Shown here: piece after piece, positions 24,471 through 33,769 of the stretch
Layout of the letters: the number at the start of each line of letters is the position of its first letter
Position numbering within the stretch: the stretch's first letter is position 1
Source of the DNA: Cyclobacteriaceae bacterium
GTDB taxonomy: Bacteria; Bacteroidota; Bacteroidia; Cytophagales; Cyclobacteriaceae
Assembly: GCA_016786585.1 (NCBI GenBank)
Contig: JAEUUI010000002.1
Location: forward strand, 1-64,000
Direction: 5' to 3'
Length of the DNA: 64,000 bases
Translations under genes and position numbers: made by a program
The notes under the pieces: generated by a model
Told to the model about the DNA's origin: nothing
Database searches by the model: none
The model's input: the letters and a program-made list of their open reading frames with translations, nothing else

Positions 24471-25153
24471 ATGACTGCACAGCAATACTTTGATTTCAGA
24501 ATGTTCATGCGGAGACGAGGATGGCATTCGTTAATCGCGGCTGCGATGTTGATCGTACTTATAACAGTCGTTGTTATGCGTACCCAATAGCGACCATGGA
24601 CTTTTCATGGACGATATCGAACGTCATGCGATTCCTGGGGTTATCAAATTATGGTTTGGTTACCGTGAACTTAAAATCCCGGGATCCGGAAATTATCACC
24701 AACAATACCTACGGCAAACTATCCGGGCGCTATGAGAACGTACCGATGGATTATACTGGTAAGGCCATGGTCTCAATACCAGGCGCGGACCGGAAACCGG
24801 GGCAATTGTGGCGACATCTTACAGGTCGAAGTGAGGTAGCTGATCAGGAGTGTTCGGTCGTAATTGAATTTATTTCATCCAGGAGAGCTATTGCAAAATT
24901 ATACTGTTGTGATTTGCTGATCGATTCGGCAATGGTAAAAGGTCGGGTAAAAGATAATTTTTTTCTTAGCTCTCGCTGGAAGATCATTCCGTTCTTCCCG
25001 GTCGCATTCGGTTACAGAAAAGATTCGTTTGCAATTTCCTTGCTCAGCCGTAATCTAATGGTTGACTGTCATTGGAGCTATCGTTTATATACCCCACTGG
25101 GGGCGGAAGAAGGGCGCGGTGAAGACTGCAGTATGTTCAGGAGGCTTGCTTAG
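24471..25153 (+). pseudogene. Hypothetical envelope/lipoprotein-like gene, possibly frameshifted near 24585
   Basis: The longest open frame is 24521-25153 (210 residues). Its C-terminal two-thirds look like a real small envelope protein (Gly-Arg-Tyr-Glu-Asn, Leu-Trp-Arg-His-Leu-Thr-Gly, Ala-Lys-Leu-Tyr, Ile-Pro-Phe-Phe-Pro-Val-Ala-Phe-Gly-Tyr), but its first ~40 residues have no signal peptide. In another frame, ATG 24471 opens a 38-residue peptide with Arg-Arg-Arg followed by a strong hydrophobic helix, ending at TAG 24585-24587. That is what a membrane or export signal looks like. One frame change near 24585 would join the two. Either this is a damaged gene or the leader is coincidental and the 210-residue frame is intact. 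Confidence 0.45.
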
Positions 25154-25159
25154 AACGCA

Positions 25160-26371
25160 TCAGTTCTTCTCAAACTGTTTATCCAGCGGACCTTCACGCT
25201 CGAGGTCATGAACAATTTTCTGATCGAGCGGGGTGTCTTTAATTACATTATACTTGCTCCAGAATTTCTTGTTGTATGAGCCCTGCTGGTATTGCAATCC
25301 GTAGTTGCTCATCTTTTCAACTGAACTGATCTCTTCATCCGTGTGCGGTGTGACGTGATTGATCAACAGTTGTTGAAACAGTTCTGTATTGAATTTTACC
25401 TCGTTCGTTTTAGTATCATACCAGTCAACCTTTGACGTAACGCTGATGTAGTTCAGATACATCCTGCCTTCGATTCGCTTGAAATCAATTGTCTTTTTAA
25501 TTCCGGTAAACCGGCTCGACATATTTTTCTTTCTTCCGGGAATATCGTCCGAACCGGTGATTTCAAATTCAAGATGAATGATAGAGTAGTCCGATTTTTC
25601 AACAAAGATTTTCAAAAGATATTCTCCGGAATATGATATTATATAAATCTCATTTCCATTGTAGTATGAATCGCGGTCGCGCTTCATTACTGCGTACATC
25701 TCTTCACGGTCTTCAATCTGCCGGTACCGAATGGTATTATGCAGGAGTAGATCTTCCAGCAAATTATCCTGATCGAAGAACGAGGTGAACTTATTTTCGT
25801 AGCCTAAACTTTTACGCACTTCAAGCAGTCGAACACCTTCACGCAACTTGTGTTGATTGCGGGGTTTTTTATAATTCTCATCATAAATCTCCACGGCTGC
25901 CTCCAGCAGTGAGATATATGTACCACCAACTTTTTTTATATCGCGGTAGAAGCCCTCCATAAGAAAGGGTTCCATGGGATAGTTTTGTTCGATTCGGGCA
26001 AGCGCCCGTTGCAAGATGTCGCCACCAGTAAGTGAATCGCGAACGATTACTTCATTAAGAAGCATAGATGAACTTTCAAGCGCTACGAGCAAGGGCTCAT
26101 CCGCATGAATTGCGCTAATCGTTGCCTCATAACTCCGGTAACCGAGCATGCTTATCACCAGCGTCTTCTGATTGAGTGTTGCAGGAATATGGAAATCAAA
26201 GTCGCCCTGGGCATTGGTTATCGTGCCGATGGTTTCGCCCTTTACCCATACCGATGCGAACGGTAAAGGCTCTTTCGTTTCTGCGTCAGTTACCTTTCCG
26301 GATATAGTGATATCCTGGGCGAATGCAGCGCTTATGCAGAAAATCAGTACCGGGAGAAGAAGGTTACGCAT
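25160..26371 (-). CDS. Secreted carboxypeptidase-regulatory-domain protein
   Basis: A 403-residue protein with a signal peptide (1-18, cleaved at Ala-Phe-Ala-Gln). Residues about 20-105 form a carboxypeptidase D regulatory-like beta sandwich (Ile-Ser-Gly-Lys-Val-Thr-Asp-Ala-Glu-Thr-Lys-Glu-Pro-Leu-Pro-Phe-Ala), the same domain that begins many TonB-dependent receptors. The remaining ~290 residues form a Bacteroidota-specific domain of unknown function that recurs in such proteins (Leu-Met-Glu-Gly-Phe-Tyr-Arg-Asp). There is no outer-membrane barrel. Likely periplasmic or outer-membrane-attached; role unknown. It is convergent with the preceding hypothetical gene and divergent from the LytS-type kinase. 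Confidence 0.8.
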   Translation of the reverse strand: MRNLLLPVLIFCISAAFAQDITISGKVTDAETKEPLPFASVWVKGETIGTITNAQGDFDFHIPATLNQKTLVISMLGYRSYEATISAIHADEPLLVALESSSMLLNEVIVRDSLTGGDILQRALARIEQNYPMEPFLMEGFYRDIKKVGGTYISLLEAAVEIYDENYKKPRNQHKLREGVRLLEVRKSLGYENKFTSFFDQDNLLEDLLLHNTIRYRQIEDREEMYAVMKRDRDSYYNGNEIYIISYSGEYLLKIFVEKSDYSIIHLEFEITGSDDIPGRKKNMSSRFTGIKKTIDFKRIEGRMYLNYISVTSKVDWYDTKTNEVKFNTELFQQLLINHVTPHTDEEISSVEKMSNYGLQYQQGSYNKKFWSKYNVIKDTPLDQKIVHDLEREGPLDKQFEKN

Positions 26372-26511
26372 ATCGTTTCGAAAGATGTGGAATCGGGTAG
26401 TTCTTTCAAACTTGTGACAAGATTAATCCCCATTTTTGGTTTTTTGGCGTACGAAACCCATAATTAACGCGTTTGTATTCTTCTGATTAACTTTAGTGTT
26501 CATATTGCATC

Positions 26512-27636
26512 GTGAATATTTTCGACCAAATACCGCGCATCTGGAAACGGGCTTACCTGCTGCTCTGCCTGTGGTTTTTGATCAACTACACGATGGGTGC
26601 GGTGTTGAAATGGAAACTCGATCTACCGTCAAGTTACGATTATATATTCTGGAATGGACTTTATTTATACGAGGCGCTTTGCGTGCTGATTATCCTAGTA
26701 CTGTTCTATTCGCATTTTCTTTTTCAGTTCAGGCTCTACATCCAGGTAATCGGTCATGTAGTGGGTGTGGTTACATTCTTCCTGATTATGGGATCGTTTT
26801 CGTATTACCTGGAAGACTATGTTGAGGGCTACGTTCATTTTTATAACTGGAAGGAACACATTCTCGGCTTGCTGAAGTGGGAGGGCTTGCATTTCCACGA
26901 TCAGTACATCATTACAGTAGCGGTTTACTATATCATTCGATATTTCGAGCACATGCAAAAGCGTGAAGCTGAGAAGGGCGAGCTCGCACTGAAAAACCGT
27001 GAAATGCAATTATCGCTTCTGAAGTCGCAGATCAATCCACACTTTTTGTTCAATACGCTTAACTCTATTAATACATTAGTGGGGTCCAGCAAGGAACAGG
27101 CACGCAAAGTTATTACCCAACTTTCTGATATCTTCCGGTATGCGCTGGACTCTCACGGGGATAAACCGGTGAAACTTGTTCAGGAACTCGATTTCATCGA
27201 CAATTATATCCGCATCCAGCAGGTACGTTTTGGCAACCGGTTGAAGTTTGTCAAGCAGATTGATTATACTTGCCTCGGGATCGTTATTCCTCCGATGATC
27301 CTCCAACCGCTGGTTGAAAACTCTGTCAAGTATGGCATCGCGCCCAAAGACGAGGGCGGCACAATTGTTGTGACCGTCAAGCGCATCAATCAAATGATAT
27401 TCTTTGAGGTGAAAGATGACGGACTGGGAATCAACTCCAAAAAGATTATGGATGGCAACTCAAGCGGAGTTGGAATCAGAAACACAGACGAACGGCTTCG
27501 CAGCACGTTTGGTCCGGGTTCCGGCCTGCGGATTCACTCCAGCACCTGGGGATATTCCGTAAGCTTTTTTATCCCGGTGGTCGAAGAGAACCGCCTGGTC
27601 AATCAGCCCGAAGATGTGAAGCGCGAAGCAGTATAA
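26512..27636 (+). CDS. LytS/YehU-family sensor histidine kinase
   Basis: A 374-residue kinase starting at GTG 26512. Four hydrophobic segments (about 12-30, 45-63, 70-100 and 115-150) form an N-terminal membrane domain. The His_kinase domain shows Gln-Ile-Asn-Pro-His177-Phe-Leu-Phe-Asn-Thr-Leu-Asn-Ser, with the phosphorylated His177. A C-terminal HATPase follows (Pro-Leu-Val-Glu-Asn-Ser near 265 and Asp-Asp-Gly-Leu-Gly-Ile near 303). It signals to the LytTR regulator encoded 24 bases downstream. This is the standard Bacteroidota architecture; the stimulus is unknown. Confidence 0.93.
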   Translation: MNIFDQIPRIWKRAYLLLCLWFLINYTMGAVLKWKLDLPSSYDYIFWNGLYLYEALCVLIILVLFYSHFLFQFRLYIQVIGHVVGVVTFFLIMGSFSYYLEDYVEGYVHFYNWKEHILGLLKWEGLHFHDQYIITVAVYYIIRYFEHMQKREAEKGELALKNREMQLSLLKSQINPHFLFNTLNSINTLVGSSKEQARKVITQLSDIFRYALDSHGDKPVKLVQELDFIDNYIRIQQVRFGNRLKFVKQIDYTCLGIVIPPMILQPLVENSVKYGIAPKDEGGTIVVTVKRINQMIFFEVKDDGLGINSKKIMDGNSSGVGIRNTDERLRSTFGPGSGLRIHSSTWGYSVSFFIPVVEENRLVNQPEDVKREAV

Positions 27637-27660
27637 TTTTACAATTAAAACAAGCAACGA

Positions 27661-28404
27661 ATGAACATTACCTGTTTAATTATTGACGATGAACAATTGG
27701 CCCGCGATCTGTTAAAAGAATATATTGAGAATACGCCTGAGATTACGATAGTAGGAGAGGCTGACAAGGGTAAAGATGCTGTCGAGCTAATCGACAAACT
27801 TAAACCCGATCTGGTTTTTTTAGATGTTCAAATGCCCGGTATGACCGGCTTCGATGTTCTGGATGATATTGAGCACGATCCGTTTGTAATTTTTACAACT
27901 GCGTACGATCAATATGCGATTAAAGCATTTGAAAAAAACGCTATCGACTATTTGTTGAAGCCGCTCGACCAGGAGCGTTTCAAAGCTGCTGTTGACAAAG
28001 CGATTAGCCGCATGAAGCTGGAGCAGAATAATGTTGGGGAACTGTTGCGCAGTATGAAAACCGACAGCAAGACTTCCTACGACTCGCACATTTTTGTGCA
28101 GAAGTCTGAGAAGCTGCTCAATCTTCCCGTGGAGGAAATCATGTTCCTCGAAGCATCGGGCGATTATACTATTCTTACGACCAAGAACGATCAGTTTGTG
28201 AGCTCATCCGGTATTGGTAAGCTGGAAGAGATTTTAAATCCGGATACGTTTATCCGTGTTCACCGGAGTACTATCATCAACATCAATTATCTCAAAGAAA
28301 TTGAAAAGCACTTTAACGGTGGTATGATCGTTAAAATGCAAACCGGCAAGAGTTTCCCGGTTAGCCGTACGTATGCGAAAGTGATCCGTAAAAAAGTTGT
28401 TTAA
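27661..28404 (+). CDS. LytTR-family response regulator
   Basis: A 247-residue regulator. The receiver domain (1-120) has the acidic Asp-Asp-Glu near 9-11, phosphoacceptor Asp55 in Val-Phe-Leu-Asp-Val-Gln-Met-Pro-Gly, Thr near 80 and Lys near 100 (Tyr-Leu-Leu-Lys-Pro-Leu). A LytTR DNA-binding domain (about 140-245) contains Ile-Met-Phe-Leu-Glu-Ala-Ser-Gly-Asp-Tyr and Phe-Ile-Arg-Val-His-Arg-Ser. It is the cognate partner of the kinase just upstream, and a strong terminator follows the pair. Confidence 0.95.
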   Translation: MNITCLIIDDEQLARDLLKEYIENTPEITIVGEADKGKDAVELIDKLKPDLVFLDVQMPGMTGFDVLDDIEHDPFVIFTTAYDQYAIKAFEKNAIDYLLKPLDQERFKAAVDKAISRMKLEQNNVGELLRSMKTDSKTSYDSHIFVQKSEKLLNLPVEEIMFLEASGDYTILTTKNDQFVSSSGIGKLEEILNPDTFIRVHRSTIININYLKEIEKHFNGGMIVKMQTGKSFPVSRTYAKVIRKKVV

Positions 28405-28424
28405 ATAGAACGTAGCAAACAACG

Positions 28425-28458
28425 AAAAGCCCTGATGTAAGTCGGGGCTTTTTGTTTT
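28425..28458 (+). terminator. Intrinsic terminator of the LytS/LytTR operon
   Basis: AAAAGCCC (28425-28432) and GGGGCTTTT (28444-28452) form a stem followed by TTGTTTTT, 21 bases after the regulator stop codon. Confidence 0.85.
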
Positions 28459-28527
28459 TAAAGTGCGGCTTGTACTGTACACATCTGGCTATTCTTTGGC
28501 GCGTGTCGAAAAATTTAAGCCGTTTGT

Positions 28528-28722
28528 ACATTCGACCCCTTCAGGGTCGGCTTCGCAATTTGTCGCCTGTTGCTACTAACATTCAGTCCCTTCGGGATTG
28601 TTTGGGTAAGAAATTGTGGAACAATCCTGCAATACTTCTCTTCAGGTGAATCCGAAGGATTCAAATGTTTATAGAACCGAATAGTATGTTTAATGGACAA
28701 CCCGAAGGGATTGAATGTTTTA
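28528..28722. repeat. Cluster of four short dispersed-type repeats with CGAAGG hairpins
   Basis: Within this gene-free stretch (28461-28756) four related units share the pattern CC-GAAGG followed by a T-rich AATGTTT tail. Two are on the minus strand (28529-28550 and 28579-28597) and two on the plus strand (28652-28670 and 28701-28719). Units pair around GAA or TTC loops, for example TGAATCC (28647-28653) with GGATTCA (28657-28663). This looks like a REP-like intergenic family. Nothing else is visible between the terminator and the permease gene. Confidence 0.6.
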
Positions 28723-28756
28723 TCATCCATATCAGCTCACACTCACTAAAACGATC

Positions 28757-31435
28757 CTATTCACTTCGTAACGATTTAACCGGATTGACCGTGGCTGCGC
28801 GAATGGTGCGTAACCACACGGTTATCGCAGCAATGGTCATGATGATTAATCCCGCGATGATGAATATTCCGGCATTTAAATTTATCCGATAGGCAAAATC
28901 ATGAAGCCATTTGTTCATAAAAAACCATGCCACCGGCACGGCAAACATACAGGCGATGATCACGAGAATCAGGAACTCTTTGGAAATCATGCCAACGATG
29001 TTGTTAACGGACGCTCCCAGCACTTTTCGGATTCCGATTTCCTTTATTCTTGCTTCGACAGCGTAAGAAACAAGGGCAAATAATCCCATGCAGGCAATTA
29101 ATACTACTACGAGCGAGAACGTCATAAAAATTTGTCCGCGTTGCGCATCCGCCTTGTAGAATTCTTCGAATCGGCTGTTCAGGAACGTGTACTCCAGCGG
29201 ATCGTCTGCGTCAATTTTAGTGTTGATCGCTTTCAATTTTTCGATCACACCAGGCCAGTCGTTTGTTTTTATTTTAAGGGTGTAGTAATCGATCCGCTGA
29301 ACCGGTGTATTGGGAGCCACGAAAATAACCGGCTTCATATTCGTTCGGAGCGATTCGAAGTGAAAGTTTTCAGCAATGCCAACAACTTCTGCTTTGAATA
29401 CTTCATCCAGCGGTTCAATGCTACCGCCCCAGCGGACGGTCGGGATCTCAATGATCTGCCCGATTGGGTTGGTCAATCCTAATTCTTTCACGGCAAGCTC
29501 GGTAAGAATAACTTTCGAAGAATCAGCTCTTCCGGCTTCAAAGTTTCTTCCTTCTTTTAATTTGATATCGTAAGTTTTAAAGAAGTCATTGTCGATCCCT
29601 ACATAAATCATCTCTTTCCCATTGGGTTCCCCTTGTGCTCTAACGGTAGCCATATGAAAGCTTTTCCATTCGCCCGGTACGCGTGTGGATGTTGACACAC
29701 TGAGAACTTCGGCGGGACTTCCAAACTCGGCTTTAATGCTCTCAAAGTTTCTGCGCAGGCGACCGCTGTTGATGTCAATCACCAGCAGGTTTTCGGTTTC
29801 AATTCCAATGTCTTTACTGCGCATGTAATTTAACTGCTCGTAAATGATAAGCGTTGACGAGATCATGATGATTGAGATTGTGAACTGTGCCACCACCAGC
29901 ATTTTTCGTAAAGGAAGGCGGGCGTTTCCAATCCGTATTTCTTTTTTCAATGCCTCCGCTGGTGACACGCGCGCGGTGATGAACGCAGGATAGAAAGCCG
30001 ATAGCACAGCACCCAGAAGCAAGATTCCTACTATCGACAGGCTCCAGGAGAGTGGAAGATCAAGTAATGACAGGTCCTTGTCCGTAAACTGGTTCACCAT
30101 CGGCATAACGATCTGGATGATGATCAATGCCAGCATCAACGCGATAAGTGAAATCACCACCGAATCGGTGATGAATTGAGAAATCAGTTGAAGCCTTTGT
30201 GCGCCCAGTGTTTTTCGGGTACCGATTTCACGGGTCCGTTTCAGCGCTGCAGCGGTTGAAAGATTCATGTAGTTGAGGCAGGCAATCAGTAATAACAAGA
30301 AACCAATACCCGCAAACATGTACAGGTAAAACGGGTTCATGCCATTGGGTGCCGCATCGCTATCCTGAATATTGTCGGAATTTAAATGGATATCAGCCAA
30401 CGGTTGTAACGTGAATTCACTTTTGAATGCTCGGGTTGCAGGGTAGTGATCTTTCACCAGTTGCGTAATTCTGGGTTCAATCGACTGTTGAGTTGCCGGA
30501 TCGCGAAGTTTCACAAAGGTTAGGTACGTGTTACTTACCCAGTCGGATGAAATCAGATCCTGGTACCAAGGGAACATCGATGGCCAGCTTGAATCCGAAA
30601 AAATCACATCAAAACGGAGGAAAGAATTCTTTGGAAAATCTTTCATTACACCGGCTATTGTAAATTCAACGGGTTTATCATTTCGAGTAACACTTGTCCA
30701 TATTCTCTTGCCTAAAACATCAGTGGCCCCAAAGTATTTACGGGCAAATGATTCCGAGACTACAATTACGTCCGGGTGAACCAAAGCTGTTTTTGGATTA
30801 CCTGCCAGCAAGGGAAAATCAAAAAACGAGAAGAAGTTCGGGTCGGTTATTGTAATCACTTCATATCCGCGACTAGTTGGGTCGTTTCCCATGGTGAGCC
30901 GGCCGATGGATGATATTCGCATGGTTGCTTCAACTTCCGGGAATTGTGCGGCAACTTCAGGGCCTACTAATGCTGCCGTGGTAGCAACATCGCGCAGTGT
31001 TCCGTCTTCCATTTTTTCGTGTTGCAGTACGCGATAAATACGCGCAGAATCTTTATGGAAAAGATCGAAGCTCAGTTCATCGTGGATGTAAAGACTTAAC
31101 AGGATAAAACACAGAAAGCCGAGCGTTAGCCCAAAGATGTTGATAAACGCAAAAGTTTTGTGTTTCATCAGTTGACGAAACGATATCTTAAAATGATTTG
31201 AGAGCATAAGAGATGGAGATGATGATTTTCGTTTATTGGAAAAGGGTTTGATGAAACCAAGAACACTTCGGGTATAATCCAGTTGTGCGCGCCAAACCGA
31301 TGACTTTTTACATTGATAAATGAATTCCTCTTCCAGGTCACCTTCAACTTCCTCCAGTTGATAAGGATCACAATAGAGTCTCAGTAATTTTCTTGCCCAT
31401 TTTGGAGGCCCGGGATTGATTTTTCCTGCTTCCAT
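28757..31435 (-). CDS. FtsX/MacB-type ABC transporter permease with prefix domain
   Basis: An 892-residue permease when started at ATG 31435, which follows the padR stop by two bases; a longer frame from 31471 would overlap padR. A short N-terminal prefix domain (Pro-Pro-Lys-Trp-Ala-Arg-Lys-Leu-Leu-Arg-Leu-Tyr-Cys, about 10-75) precedes two MacB-like periplasmic and FtsX units. Membrane segments occur near 100, 370-510 and 770-880, each FtsX domain carrying Arg-Glu-Ile-Gly-Thr/Ile-Arg-Lys-Thr/Val-Leu-Gly-Ala. No ATPase is encoded nearby. Such PadR-linked permeases in Bacteroidota are thought to take part in lipoprotein, peptide or antibiotic efflux; the substrate is unknown. Confidence 0.92.
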   Translation of the reverse strand: MEAGKINPGPPKWARKLLRLYCDPYQLEEVEGDLEEEFIYQCKKSSVWRAQLDYTRSVLGFIKPFSNKRKSSSPSLMLSNHFKISFRQLMKHKTFAFINIFGLTLGFLCFILLSLYIHDELSFDLFHKDSARIYRVLQHEKMEDGTLRDVATTAALVGPEVAAQFPEVEATMRISSIGRLTMGNDPTSRGYEVITITDPNFFSFFDFPLLAGNPKTALVHPDVIVVSESFARKYFGATDVLGKRIWTSVTRNDKPVEFTIAGVMKDFPKNSFLRFDVIFSDSSWPSMFPWYQDLISSDWVSNTYLTFVKLRDPATQQSIEPRITQLVKDHYPATRAFKSEFTLQPLADIHLNSDNIQDSDAAPNGMNPFYLYMFAGIGFLLLLIACLNYMNLSTAAALKRTREIGTRKTLGAQRLQLISQFITDSVVISLIALMLALIIIQIVMPMVNQFTDKDLSLLDLPLSWSLSIVGILLLGAVLSAFYPAFITARVSPAEALKKEIRIGNARLPLRKMLVVAQFTISIIMISSTLIIYEQLNYMRSKDIGIETENLLVIDINSGRLRRNFESIKAEFGSPAEVLSVSTSTRVPGEWKSFHMATVRAQGEPNGKEMIYVGIDNDFFKTYDIKLKEGRNFEAGRADSSKVILTELAVKELGLTNPIGQIIEIPTVRWGGSIEPLDEVFKAEVVGIAENFHFESLRTNMKPVIFVAPNTPVQRIDYYTLKIKTNDWPGVIEKLKAINTKIDADDPLEYTFLNSRFEEFYKADAQRGQIFMTFSLVVVLIACMGLFALVSYAVEARIKEIGIRKVLGASVNNIVGMISKEFLILVIIACMFAVPVAWFFMNKWLHDFAYRINLNAGIFIIAGLIIMTIAAITVWLRTIRAATVNPVKSLRSE

Positions 31436-31437
31436 GG

Positions 31438-31764
31438 CTATGAATTTTTTACACTTGAGATCATCCCCCACAGATGCGCGCGTACGGCCTGAATTTCTTC
31501 CAATGTTTTTTGCCCGTAGAACGTGACGGTGAACAACCGTTTCCTGCGACCGCCACGCTCCTGCGTTGGTGCACTCATTTTCGACTTGATCATTCCTTTT
31601 TCTTCAAGCCGTTGAAGTGAGGCATGAACCTGGTTTAACCGAACCGACCGGCCGGTTTGTTCAATGATCTGATGAAGAATGGTAACGCCATAGGCATTGC
31701 CTTCCAGCAGCATAACGGTTAGCAATACGATTTCTTCGAATTCTCCGAGGGATACGCGTTTCAC
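31438..31764 (-). CDS. PadR-family transcriptional regulator
   Basis: A 108-residue winged-helix regulator starting at GTG 31764. It has Leu-Gly-Glu-Phe-Glu-Glu-Ile-Val-Leu-Leu, then Gly-Asn-Ala-Tyr-Gly-Val-Thr-Ile-Leu, then the recognition part Val-His-Ala-Ser-Leu-Gln-Arg-Leu-Glu-Glu-Lys-Gly, and a wing with Arg-Gly-Gly-Arg-Arg-Lys-Arg-Leu-Phe-Thr-Val-Thr, all typical of PadR. It is co-transcribed with the downstream permease, which it very likely represses. The intergenic region upstream (31765-32011) contains an A/T-rich TATTTTTG box on the plus strand at 31784-31791. Confidence 0.93.
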   Translation of the reverse strand: MKRVSLGEFEEIVLLTVMLLEGNAYGVTILHQIIEQTGRSVRLNQVHASLQRLEEKGMIKSKMSAPTQERGGRRKRLFTVTFYGQKTLEEIQAVRAHLWGMISSVKNS

Positions 31765-32011
31765 AGGAGGAGTTTATTTTATCTATTTTTGCTGAGCTAA
31801 TAGTATACCAAAGTTTTTAACGCGGTATTTTCAATATTCTCGCATGTTGTGGATAAGCTTGACGTTCGAAATTGAACGTTCACGACCGCTTTCAAACCAG
31901 TGATCAGGACCTTTGACTAAAGATGTGGTGATCGTGACCGGCTCTGGAGTTTTTGCGAAAAGCCATTCGTTTTTTAGTAAACTTACACGTCACTAACCTG
32001 CACCTAAGCTT

Positions 32012-33724
32012 ATGAAACCGCGTGCCTGTCTTCTCGGTGTTTTGATTACACTTTTATCGATCAATTCCGGTCTAAGTCAATCCGATAATCCGGTAACAGA
32101 AGTTTATCCGCTGATGACACAATTACGCGCAGATCGTGGAAGTCTCGAGCGCTTCTATTTTATCCAAAATTCTCCTGAGCGGAGAGAGCGGTTCAAAATT
32201 CTTTACAACGATTACCTCACCAGGCTGGGACAATTACCCTTCGAAAAGATGGCGGTTGGCGGTCGTGCCGACTACCTTTTATTGAAACGTGATCTGGAAA
32301 ACGAGCTTGCTTTGCTCAACGCAGAGGAAAAAGAAATGAAGCTTGTTGAGAAGTACGTAACCGTCGGTTCTCCGATCTATGAACTCGAGAAGAAACGCAG
32401 ACGCGGACTTCACCTCGAAAGCAATCAGGTTGCACGGCAACTTGATGAGGTAAACAAGTCTATCCGCGAGACAATGAAAAAACTTAAGCAGGATCCGAAC
32501 CTTACACGTGAAGTTGCATCGCGGGCAGAAGGCGCGATAAAAGGACAGCAGCAGGCATTGAAGAGTGTGTTTGAGTTTTATGATGGCTACGATCCGCAGT
32601 TCAGCTGGTGGGTAACAAAACCGTATCAGCGACTGGATACCACGCTAACGAAATTTGCCGCTGCACTAAAAGTTAAAGTTGACGAAGCTTCGTTGCCGAA
32701 AGATGATGGCAGTGGCATTATCGGAAACCCGATTGGAAGAGAGGAGTTGCTGCGGTTGCTTCAGTATGAGATGATTCCGTATTCACCGGAAGAACTGGTG
32801 GAAATTGCCAACAAAGAATTTGCGTGGTGCGATGCCGAACTGTTGAAAGCTTCGCGTGAAATGGGCTTTGGCGATAACTGGAAGCAGGCTCAGGAGAAAG
32901 TGAAGCAGACATACGTGCCCGAGGGGTATCAGCCGGAAGCCATGCTGAAACTGTATAACGAATCAGTCGAGTTTTTGAAGAAGCATGATTTGGTTACTAT
33001 TCCACCTATTGCGGAAGAGACGTGGCGCATGAGTATGATGTCGCCCCGGCAACAATTGGTAAGCCCGTTTTTTCTGGGCGGTGAAGTTTTACAAATCGCT
33101 TATCCCACCGATGGCATGTCGCATGATGATAAGTTAATGAGCATGCGGGGAAACAATCCCCATTTTTCGAGAGCTACGGTGCATCATGAATTAATAGCAG
33201 GCCACCATCTGCAGGGATTTATGAACAATCGCTACAAAGCGTATCGCAACTTCCGTACACCATTCTGGACCGAAGGCTGGGCGTTATACTGGGAATTAAT
33301 TCTGTGGGACATGAATTTTCCGCAATCGCCTGAAGATAAAATCGGGATGCTTTTCTGGCGGATGCATCGCTGTGCGCGGATTATTTTTTCACTCAACTAT
33401 CATTTAAACAAATGGACTCCGCAGCAATGCATCGACTTTTTAGTAGATCGTGTCGGTCATGAACGTGCCAATGCTGAAGCAGAAGTGCGAAGATCCTTTA
33501 CCGGTGGATACGGCCCGTTGTACCAGCTTGCATACATGACGGGAGCATTCCAGTTTTATGCGCTTAAGAAGGAATTGGTTGATAGCGGCAAGATGACGTA
33601 TAAGCAATACCACGATGCCGTGCTGCAGGAAAACAGTATGCCGATTGAAATGCTGCGCGCGATTCTGACAAACCAGAAACTCACCAAAGATTTTAAGACC
33701 TCGTGGAAATTTTATAAGAAATGA
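32012..33724 (+). CDS. DUF885 family secreted putative metallohydrolase
   Basis: A 570-residue protein with a signal peptide (1-22, Leu-Ser-Gln-Ser). The DUF885 domain fills the rest and includes a His391-His-Glu-Leu-Ile-Ala-Gly-His-His399 motif resembling the metal-binding His-Glu-x3-Gly-His of this family, then Pro-Phe-Trp-Thr-Glu-Gly-Trp-Ala-Leu-Tyr-Trp-Glu, where the Glu could be the third ligand. DUF885 proteins are suspected peptidases; catalysis is not established. It is monocistronic and is followed by a hairpin shared with the convergent nucleoside transporter gene. Confidence 0.9.
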   Translation: MKPRACLLGVLITLLSINSGLSQSDNPVTEVYPLMTQLRADRGSLERFYFIQNSPERRERFKILYNDYLTRLGQLPFEKMAVGGRADYLLLKRDLENELALLNAEEKEMKLVEKYVTVGSPIYELEKKRRRGLHLESNQVARQLDEVNKSIRETMKKLKQDPNLTREVASRAEGAIKGQQQALKSVFEFYDGYDPQFSWWVTKPYQRLDTTLTKFAAALKVKVDEASLPKDDGSGIIGNPIGREELLRLLQYEMIPYSPEELVEIANKEFAWCDAELLKASREMGFGDNWKQAQEKVKQTYVPEGYQPEAMLKLYNESVEFLKKHDLVTIPPIAEETWRMSMMSPRQQLVSPFFLGGEVLQIAYPTDGMSHDDKLMSMRGNNPHFSRATVHHELIAGHHLQGFMNNRYKAYRNFRTPFWTEGWALYWELILWDMNFPQSPEDKIGMLFWRMHRCARIIFSLNYHLNKWTPQQCIDFLVDRVGHERANAEAEVRRSFTGGYGPLYQLAYMTGAFQFYALKKELVDSGKMTYKQYHDAVLQENSMPIEMLRAILTNQKLTKDFKTSWKFYKK

Positions 33725-33731
33725 TTGAGCT

Positions 33732-33759
33732 GTAGAGACGCAAAATCTTGCGTCTCTAC
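33732..33759. terminator. Hairpin terminator between convergent genes
   Basis: GTAGAGACGCAA (33732-33743) and TTGCGTCTCTAC (33748-33759) form a perfect 12-bp stem with a 4-base loop between two converging genes. The same GAGACGC-type sequence is a commonly dispersed bacterial palindrome. Confidence 0.65.
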
Positions 33760-33769
33760 TACGCATGCA

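Noticed and set aside
28528-28722. CRISPR array
   Set aside because: Units are short, diverged, in both orientations and not regularly spaced, and no cas genes are near.
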